Shown here: piece by piece, positions 23,227-33,700 of the stretch
Layout: every line of letters starts with the position of its first letter
How positions within the stretch are numbered: position 1 is the first letter of the stretch
NCBI GenBank assembly: GCA_916610825.1
Contig: OU744447.1
Coordinates: 1,370,146 to 1,434,145, forward strand
Length of the DNA: 64,000 nucleotides
Origin: Haliclystus octoradiatus
Lineage: Eukaryota; Cnidaria; Staurozoa; Stauromedusae; Haliclystidae
Reading direction: 5' to 3'
Position numbers and translations under genes: made by a program
The notes under the pieces: generated by a model
What the model was told of the DNA's origin: nothing
Seen by the model: only the letters and a program-made list of their open reading frames with translations
Databases searched by the model: none

Positions 23227-24498
23227 GGTAGAGACGAATGGTCACCCCATACAGTCTCTGACGTCACATCTCCAAAACGAGACTACCTCTTGGATTGTAT
23301 TTCCTTTGAATCTCATCAAATCCGAATTCACTCACAACTCAATCAAACTATTTGACTGACTGACATGGCGGTCCACAATTTTAACAAATATCCTTCATTT
23401 TATTTTGTCAGCATACCGCCAATTGATTTGGAATAATTATTAAATAGATTACTTGTTTTTGTTGTCGATGGATTTAAGTTTTGTAAAATGGGATATTTTG
23501 CTGTACCGATGCTACGTATTTATTATTTAACTTATTTGTAAGACTGATTATGAAGACAGAATTTAGAAAGCGACGTAACAATTAATGCCTACAGATTGGA
23601 CTATTTTCAAGTCTATTATAGCAAGATATTATCTCTAATTGCTACAAATAATGTTTTCGGCTTTATTACTATACTACCCAGGTAATTTATAGGATCATAT
23701 CCATGATTGCAAGGAACTATAATAATGAGTGAGCCTTCAGTTCGAGAAAGCGCGCCTTTTGGCGCCATTATTTTACCATAACTTTTTGAAAAGAAAGCGG
23801 AAGAAATTTAATTTGGATGTCATAGGTGACCAAATAACAGGCAATGCGTATGACAACACGGTGTTACTTCTCTCCAATAACAATCGATAGTGAGAAAAAT
23901 TGAACTAACATATTTACTCGAAAATATCTGATTCATAATTTGATACTTGTTTGATTTATGTCAAAACTTAAACACGCCATCTTTCTTGTGGGGATCACGA
24001 TTCACGAATCAATTTATTTCAAAACAAAAATGAAATGTAAACACTGTTCATTTTGTTACAATTGCTTGAATACTTATCAAACGTATAACACCATATATAA
24101 GGCATAGCTTTGATGTTTGAGCTGGTATGAAAACGGCCTTGACAGGAAGGAGGATGAAGTTTGGCTTCCAGGATGTGAAAAATTGTTCCAAATAAATAAT
24201 TACTTGTAGCCTACATCATATAAAACTTAATATCCACAATATTGATGCAAGGTTCCATAAAGTAGCACTACTAAATTTGCAAAATATGTAATAAAAATTT
24301 GATTGTAAATAAAGTCAAAGTTGGTGACAGTTGTTAGAAAAACTGTTTTTATCGCCATGACAGTTCGACAAGATCTTTCAAATATTATTTCGGATTTGAC
24401 TCCAGAAGTCCAGATATAGAAAGACTTCAATCTTAATAGTGACCTCGTTTTGGAGATGTGACGTCAGAGACTGTATAGGGTGACCATTCGTCTCTACC
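23227..24498. mobile_element. 1.27-kb inverted-repeat transposon with perfect 9-bp duplication
   Basis: Terminal repeats of about 56 bp with one mismatch (starting GGTAGAGACGAATGGTCACC) at 23227-23282 and inverted at 24443-24498. The target TTATACCGT is duplicated exactly at 23218-23226 and 24499-24507. A 9-bp duplication points to a Mutator-like or related group. No transposase frame is visible, so it is non-autonomous. It ends 88 bp before the AKR start codon. Confidence 0.9.
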
Positions 24499-24586
24499 TT
24501 ATACCGTGGCGTCTAGTCTGTCTGGTACTCTGGTCTTCCCATTTTCGCAACTTTCACTAACAGGTTTACTAATTTGTTGGATAGTT

Positions 24587-24784
24587 ATGGCTTCTCAACC
24601 AACCTTGAAGCTTTTTAATGAACTGAAAATGCCTGCTGTTGGTCTTGGTACATGGAAATCAAAGCCTGGAGTCGTCGGAGAAGCTGTGAAAGCAGGATTT
24701 GCTGCTGGATATAGGCATATTGACTGTGCAGCTTGTTATTCAAACGAAAAAGAAGTTGGTAAAGCTTTCGAAGAATCGTTCAAG
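24587..24784 (+). CDS. akr1a1: AKR exon 1 (residues 1-66)
   Basis: Holds the start codon, the first beta-alpha units and two catalytic residues, Asp46 (GYRHID) and Tyr51 (ACYSNE). The donor is AAG|GTTCGG, weak for GT introns, but cutting there gives a phase-0 join to [10 protein letters not shown], as the family requires. Just upstream, CTTTCACTAACAG at about 24561 looks like a splice acceptor, which would suit an upstream 5' UTR exon or spliced-leader addition. Confidence 0.88.
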
Positions 24785-27700
24785 GTTCGGCAAGCCGCAT
24801 TATTTATGCAAAAGCTATGATAGACTCCCTTCGAATTTATGATTTTTTATATTGATCCCTTGCATTCGAAGTGTTCGAGCAAGCGCTCCTACATGCGCTG
24901 CCAAGAGCCCAGACAAATGCAAACCCTCCCACTTTACTGTAAAAAATTATCCCCACATTTTAACACGGGAACATCTGACAATGGGTGTTTGTGGGTGAAA
25001 TAGATTCCTGAACTTTTAAGGGTCTTCAAGCTGTATCGCCCAAATTATTATTTATGACACTAAAAACATCAAAAAATTTACCGGCAATAGGCCTACTCCC
25101 TCCTGTGCTCCAGTCTATAGAGAAGGGCAGTTTTCACCGAGATCTCAGGTGTGCAACAGCAAATACTTTGTTGACGTTTGACCGTAAAAGATTAAATATT
25201 GTTGAATCTCGGGTGTGCTATTGCCATAATCTGCATATACCAGCTTGTGCTGGCTGCTGTGCAGTGTGCACTACTATAGAGACTTTTTTCGAAGATAATT
25301 TAGTACCAGATCAGACGGATTTTCATAATCAAGGCGCCTCGCCCAACTAGGGTTGTTCTGTATAAGCAAAATCTGGATCAACATTCTGAACTTCCGTGTC
25401 TTGCAAGAATGTTGTGTTCTCATTCCGTCATCCTTTGTGCTGCCAGTTATGTTATATGTATCAAATTGAAAACAGCACAAAGAATAGATATTGGCTCAAA
25501 TTCTTAAATTTAATTGTAGCAGGAGAATTTCTGGAATATACAGCATTTCATGTTTGCAGTTGATAAATGATTATTGTTTACTATACGAGTTCTTGAGAAG
25601 AGTTCACGAAAACAACTCAAAGTCAATACCTCATGTATAGCTAGTACAACTTTGCCTCAATTCACCGGGCTCATTTTGCTGTATTTTTTAGCATTATTTT
25701 TGCTAAATCGATAAAACAAAAATTTTGTATCTGCAACAATTTTTACAACTAGAGGGGACATTAGCAATAGTAGCTACATTCATTATGTTGAAAAATAAAC
25801 CCAAACCCACCACAAATTGCAACATAAACTTCTTTGGCAGGATCTAAAGTCAAAGGCGGCAAAATAGGCCAGAGACGCCTCTGTAATTAAACACGTTTTG
25901 CTCTGCCTCTAGCGCATTGTTCGTCATCATGAAAATAATACGAATGAATGAGTTTCAAAACACAACAGATTTTCGTGATGGAGTTTCGTCATCAATATTT
26001 GGTTTTGTGTAGCCTATCGTTGGCCGATCTTTATCGTGAATAATTGCAGCAGGCTTGTGTAGAAATCAAGTCTTCTAGCACTGACGAAACAATTTCTTTA
26101 AGTAATGACGTGCGAACCATAATACTAACTTCAGTTTTTCGTGATGGAGTTTCAGGATGTTGAATAAAGGCCTTTAACATCATAATTCTTAAATTTTTTG
26201 AGTGAAATGTTTCACAAGTGTATTAATATTGGTTTATAACGTATGTTTATGTGTTATTTTAAAAGTATTGTTTAAATTGCACGCAATCAGAAAGAAAAAT
26301 TCTCCTCGCCAATGGCGCGTTTTTCGTAAGGATTTTTCGACGCGCTTATTTTAAAAACCAAATTTCATTCCCAAAAATATTATAGTATATATATATTTTT
26401 TTGATATTCATGTATTTGAAGTAATAGGGAATAGGCCTACATCTGCATAATTGAATTGGCTGGAAAAAGAGTTTTGTTTTTCAAGTTCGAAAGGACATTC
26501 CCCTGCGAAAAACAGTTCAGGAGTTCATGAACAGTTCATGAACGTTAAATGGCTCCAATTTTCTGAACTGTTCCTGAACTGTTCATGAACTAATCATGAA
26601 CAGTTCGTGAACCCTCGCAGACAGTTCATGAAAAGTTCATGAAAATTTGGGGCCATTTAACGTTCATGAACTGTTCATGAACTCCTGAACTGTTTTTGCA
26701 CGGGTTTTCATGGAATTGCCCTATAGTATTATTCACTCCATATCGATTAAATTTAACTTTCACATTTACAAGAATGTCACACCCTCAGTGAATGCTAAAA
26801 ATCCAAAATAGTTTGTTTTGATTTGGGCGATTCCATCAGAAGTGAAACCAAAAATTTTACAAGCGTCAAAAATAAAGCAAGGATTTCAGACAAAAATCTC
26901 CAAAATAGATACTTTTACCATCATTATATATATGTTTGATTGAGATTATAGACTTCGATGTGGATAAAATTAATGTTTTAGAGAGAGCGTCGAGTTGGCC
27001 GCTCGTGAATTTATGAGAACAACAACAAACTAAAACATGAAATTTTGCGTTTTTCTGTTTATGATTTTCTAACAAAAATTACATCAATCAGTATGAATTC
27101 ACTTGTTTTGTATTATTAAGTGGTAAAAATTAAGAATAATGAGTGTATTTTACCTTGAAATTATATAAATGTTTCGATCACTTCGGGCCGCTGTCAGACA
27201 CGAAAAAGTCCTAAATGTTTTGTTTACTCCACAGTGTGATACTTGATCGCTAAATCCTTTCGTATGCAAAGTAGAAAATAGCTCATTTGCATATTTGGCG
27301 GGAAATATTGCTCTTTTCTTCAACGTCATCCTTTAAATCAGCGTGTCTGACTGACAAAAAATATTCATACGGACAGAATCGACCTAAGCGCAACAGTCGG
27401 CATCTCAAAGCTAATGCCGTAATGATCATATAATCAAAGAAGCCGTGTGACCGCCTACCCGTTGTTTTGGACACTTCACACCACGTGGTAATTTGAGGTC
27501 GCTGTCGTCAATATTTAGTCATGCGTGTTGACTGTTTTGTCGCATGCGAAATGGAAATGGCAGTTCACTTGGCCTTGCTGTTTAGAATATTATCTGTATG
27601 TGTGCTACATTTTGAACAAAAAGAACAACCAATTTACATTACATGATGATTATAGATTCGGAATGAATATATAATAGTTTTATTTAAAGTGAATTACTTG

Positions 27701-30700
27701 TGTTTTATGTCAAGTTATGTCAGTCAGACACAAACTGCTTCGGAGAGGTTAGTCAGACACGGAATCTTGTCAGTCAGACACGAGAAACATATGTTTATTG
27801 CCGTATATATTTTGAAAGTATTTAATAAAATGAATAATATTTGTAAAGTATAGTATCTTAAGAACATGATGATAGTGATTTTATTTATGCCAATACTTCG
27901 CAGAAATCTACAAATGTTCATCTCCAATTGGCAAAATGGCAAGCGTCCGTGTCAGTCAGTCAGTCATTTCTTCGTATTCGTCTTCAGTGGATAACAAGAA
28001 TGGTGTTTAAAGTGGCAATAAACCTCCAGACTGTCTTTACATATGTAGTAGAACCCGATGTGAAAAAACAATGGTGTTATTTTTTTTTCGATCTGGAAAT
28101 TATTGTTTTTTTCACGTCGGGTTCTTCTACATATGTAAAGGTAGTCTGGAGGTTTATTCCCACTTTAATTGTTTGGTCTTCACAACAACATCACATATTT
28201 TATAGAATGTTTTGTGTGGCACTGTTGCTTAAACGCTTAGCTATGAATTTTTGTAAAGGACAAGATTCTTGTGACAAAGTGTGAATATTGTTTCTAGAAA
28301 ATCTCGTGTTTGATTTTTAGACAATTCCCAGAGAAAGTGTTTTTATCACATCAAAATTATGGAACACAAAACATCACCCAGAAGATGTCAAAGGTGCTTT
28401 AAAAGAAACATTATCTGATCTCCGTTTAGACTATCTTGATTTATATCTGATTCATTGGCCTGTTGGCTTTCAAAGGGGAGACAATCGTTTCCCTAAAGAT
28501 GACGAGGGTAACATGATATATGCTTTCGATCATTATAACGATACTTGGAAAGCAATGGAAGAATGTGTTGACGAAGGACTTGTAAAGTCTATTGGTAAGT
28601 AGCCAAATCAAGTCACAGTTGGGTCAATGTTCAACTGCTCTGTACTAGCCCCTGTTTCGAGTCGATATCGGTGTTACAAATTTAATTTGTTTCTGTTTCG
28701 GTTTCTGATGATAAATGAGTTGAAATATAATCAAAAAACTAAAATACTCACTAATTCACTTTTCTTTGCTTGTGAGTTTTACCTCTGCTTCGCATTTTCT
28801 TGACAATACGACAACATTTAATATAAAAATTTAGCACTTAATGGTATCGCCCTACGGAAGGCGCAGTTACTCACAATGCGATTCTCTCTGGACCAATCCA
28901 TCCGTCATCCTTATAGATGATACTCATTTGGTGTTTTTTTAGATAATAGTCAAGACTGAGCTGACCTTCGGGGGTTTGAGCCACAGTCTATCAGATATGA
29001 TCAGATCTGAACTTAGGTTGCTCTTCCATTTGAGCTAATCCTCCCTTTGATATAACTTTTAATATGAAATTGGATAGAGCAAATTTGGAGCGCAATGAAA
29101 TTATGTCTGCTGTCGTTGTAAAATATGGTATATTTTAGGATGTTGACGTCATCGATAGTAATACACTACAATTATATAGCTATCATTACATAAAAGATAT
29201 GTTTTACATAATGATACGCATCCTATAGACAAATTCGGCTAAGAAATCACATGACTTGAAATGGGTATTTACATCACGTGACTTAAGTAAAATATCCATT
29301 AAAGTACTGCAAAACAGAGTAATATGTAGTTTCATTGTAACCAATTTATTTATCAAAATGAATTGAATCTTAGACTTTGTTAGTCGAAAGATAATTTTAA
29401 ATGTTGAATTTTACGATGAACTTGTTGTTATGAGGAAAATAAATCTGCATGTAAATCGGTGACAAAAATTGCAAAGCAAAGAGTAAACTTTTATTGATTT
29501 CTTATTAAATTACAATATCATGAGGATTTTGAAATACATTTAATATGCAATAAATTGGAAATACATAATACTATTTCCATATATATATACTATGTTAGTC
29601 ACAAACGTTTTGATTTCAATCGAGTTATAAGGCTGATTTCTTCTCGACAAAATTTGATATATTCTACTTCTAATTATAGACTTTCACCAGAGTTGTGACA
29701 CTGTTCACGTTCAACACGGCAGATAGAAAATCCACTTTGTGAAATATATATAGCCATATAATAACTGTACCATCTTTAGTAAGACTAAAACACATGAGAA
29801 AAACTAGCAAGAGAACTTTGCATTTCTGAATACGGCCAGACGATTTGCAATTCTAAACTTCTTGATACGCAGAGTTTGTTGGACGGCTCAGCACACGGCA
29901 CAGGCTGTTATAAAATACATCATAGATATATTTTGCATTATTTGTCATGAAATATACTATTTTTCTGCTAGTATAATACTACTTCCATAATATAAAGCTC
30001 ATGTTTGATCGTCATAGTCTTCATAGAAAGAAAACGAGCGAGAAAACGGCGCCAAAAATGTAACGTTCAATGGAAATTTCTGTTGGCTTTATAACAGCTT
30101 TGAACTACGTTTTTCCTTCACTGTCATCATTGAAAAAGAGTAAAGAATGTGATTCTTCACTTTCAGTGCATAATATTCCAGTATTTATATGTAGTAATAT
30201 TCCTAAAAAGTAATGTGTCAACCGGTAAAATTTGGCTAATCTGGCAGTGAAAACGTTCTGTCTTCTAATCCTTGTAACTAATCTCCCAGGAGCATAATTA
30301 AGACACGAAACACACCAGCAACAATATTGAGTAAACAACTGGGCACTGCAGAAGTAACTTTTTGAATCTATAAATCAAATTAATCTTCCAATAATACGAA
30401 TTAACAAGATTTATGAAACTGCAGAAAAGTATATGCGACCGCATTCAACCATTCGTTCGTTCGACTGTATGTAAACACTAATTTCAGCTCACGTGACCAT
30501 ACATTCGATTCTATAGCCGAATTTGTCAATGACACCACTCAGGCTCGGGTCTACTTTTTGAGGCTTAAAGCACCTCTCTTAAAAGCTTTTCACACTGTTG
30601 TAAGACTTTTCTGTTTCTACTTCGTTTATCATAAAACTGTTGAATGAAAGGTACCCCTGTGAAAACAGTTCAGGAGTTCATGAACGTTAAATGGCCTCAA

Positions 30701-33700
30701 ATTTTCATGAACTGTTCATGAACTGTTCATGAACAGTTCAGGAACAGTTCAGGAAAATTTGAGGCCATTTAACGTTCATGAACTGTTCATGAACTGTTCA
30801 TGAACTCCTGAACTGTTTTTCACAGGGGTAGGCCTAAATGTAACAACATAACCAATTATCCATCATTCATTCAGCGTCAATATAAACTTACATAATTGTT
30901 GTTATTGACTTTTTTTCAAGGTTTTTGTTTTGAATTATAGTTTGATTTCAATATAATGAAGTTTTGTATGTTTTCCTGTTTTAGGTTTATCAAATTTTAA
31001 TAGTAAACAGATCCAAGATGTTCTTGATAACTGTCGCATTCAGCCAGCCGTATTACAAGTGGAATGTCATCCATATCTCAATCAGGCAAAGTTAATTGAT
31101 TTTTGCAAGCAAAAAAATATTGTTTGTATGTTGACGTAATACCATATTGTCTTATAATTCGTAGATACTTGTATATATATATATATATGCCTAAGCATTC
31201 ACCAATGGCATGTAGATCATACCCCTGTGAAAACAGTTTGTGAACGTTAAACGGCGCAATTTTCTTGAACAGTTTGTGAACGTTAAACGGCGCAATTTTC
31301 TTGAACAGTTTGTGAACGTTAAACGGCGCAGTTTTCTTGAACAGCTCATGAAAAAGTCTATGGAAATCGGTCCATTTAATGTTCCCGAACAGTTCTCGCA
31401 TGAGCATGAACTGTTCATAAGATGTTTATAAATAACTCCTCTGAAGGTTTGTAAAGTGTATGAACCAGGTTTTGAACATTTTTGCAGGAATGAACATTAA
31501 ATGGCTCTATTTTCATGAACTGTTCATGCCTTCATATGAAAATATAAATAACCAGCCATTTAATATTTGTATACTGTAGTTCACAAATAGTTGTAGGCCT
31601 ATAGAAGTATACATTTTTGCAGGAATGAACATTAAATGGCTCTATTTTCATGAACTGTTCATGCCTTCATATGAAAATATAAATAACCAGCCATTTAATA
31701 TTCGTATACTGTAGTTCACAAATAGTTGTAGGCCTATATGAGTATAGATGCTATTCAAGACCCAAATTTCTATTAGAAATGTTAGAATTCTGAAAAAGTT
31801 TTAATTTCTAGTTTTCAATGTTGTATAATCACATTTAGGAATCTGAGAAAGGGTGTGTGTGCTTAACATTTGTGACGGTTCGTGTCAGAATCAACAATTG
31901 GGCCAAAATACAATTGTTCAGTATGGCGGAAAGAAAGTGGGAAACTATTGTAAAATTATCAATTAGGACGTTTTCATTTTCAGCATATTTAACTAGACAA
32001 ATAAAACATAATCTTCGGTTGAAAATGGTTTCTGTTCAATATGTTAACAAATTAATGGTTTATTCTTGATTCAAAGTCGTTGCTAAGGAAGTTTGATGAA
32101 ATGAAATGTACGACATTGCAGTATTCCAAGTGAAATCAACATTGTTTACTCAAAAACATAAGTTTTTTCGAAATTTAAAACAAACCTTAAATCATGAAAG
32201 TTAAATTATAAATCTTTAAAAAATAGATGATTAAAGTATCAGAGAGCAAATACACCATTGCTGGATATTTTCTTTCAATCATAACATCAACACAACGTTA
32301 AGTAAATGAATTTTTATAATGATTTTTTCTTATAATAAAAAGCTATTGGGAAATTTAAATATTTTTTTGCTAGCAGTAGGAAAGCTATGATAAGTCACTT
32401 GGAGTTGATGAAGATTTAAAATATTTAAAAATTTTTGCTGGATAATTGAAATATATTTCTACGTGATCTAGTTGAAAACTCTAGTCTTCTACATTTTGGT
32501 AACTTCAAAATTTGCATAACGCATTATACAAATTGTCTGTTGTTGTTGTTTTATGTTTGCAAATTTGTAAAGTCGTGTAAAATGAGATAGAATAAACAAA
32601 TTGTCTTCTGCTATTTTTATTTTAAAATTTTATTAAAATCACAGCGTCCTAATATGGCGCTGTAGGACTCAACAAAATTTAGAAGATGACTAAACTTTAT
32701 GCTGCGTTATCTCCATTTTGTGATTTCAAAATTCTTATGAATAACTAAATGTATTTTAATAAATAAAATGAGATATAATCGTCTAATCAGAAAACGAATT
32801 GAAGTTTTAAAAAGAGCATACAATTCTACATTATGTTATCAAATAAAACGAAATCTGAAAATTTATTGAGTTGTCGATTCTGACACAAACCGTCACATTT
32901 ATAGAACTAGCCTTGCCCCTGCGAAAACAGTTCATGAACAATTTATGAAAGGTTCATAAAGGACATGCCGTTTAACAGAAACAGAACTCACAAATGTTCA
33001 ACAACTTTCATGAATCGATTCCATAAACTTTGTTGACTGGCTCCAAGTCCTGCTTACTTTGATGTGCCAAGATTTGATGGTTGGTAAGCGGGACTTGTGT
33101 CCTTTGTCAAGTGTTGGGCAGGATTCTGCCCAACGCTGGCTTCTTTGATCTCAATTTTTACGTCTTTGAAAGATGAAATAATCAGGGGTTCACATGGCTT
33201 CAAGTTAAGGATAAAAACATCTACCTTTAAAGAATTTATACAATTTCTTTTTAATAATTGCTTGATTTGTAATCAAACTTTCTAAAACACTGACTACAAG
33301 AATAAATCTATTTCTTTCCTCGCCACCACAACGATAATTCAAAAATGAGAAAGTTTGCAACATTTTAAAGAGCAACAACTTGCCAGAATCAGTTTGTTGA
33401 AGGAAGGACAACAGCATATTTAAAAGTTATATTTATTTTCAACAGCTCTAAAGATTCAACTGATGATCATGAAGCCAATTTAAATTGTTTAATATCATCT
33501 TTAAATTGCACGCCATGTTTGCAAAATCAAATTTGGAATGAGGATAACCCTCTGGACTTCAAAATATTTTACGTCATCTCGCATTGTTTGATGCGTATTT
33601 TTTATCTTGGAAAACAATAGAATGTGCAAAGGACACAAGTCTCACTTGCCAACATATCAAAATTGTCATAAAAATAAGTGAGACTTGGAGCAAGTCAATA

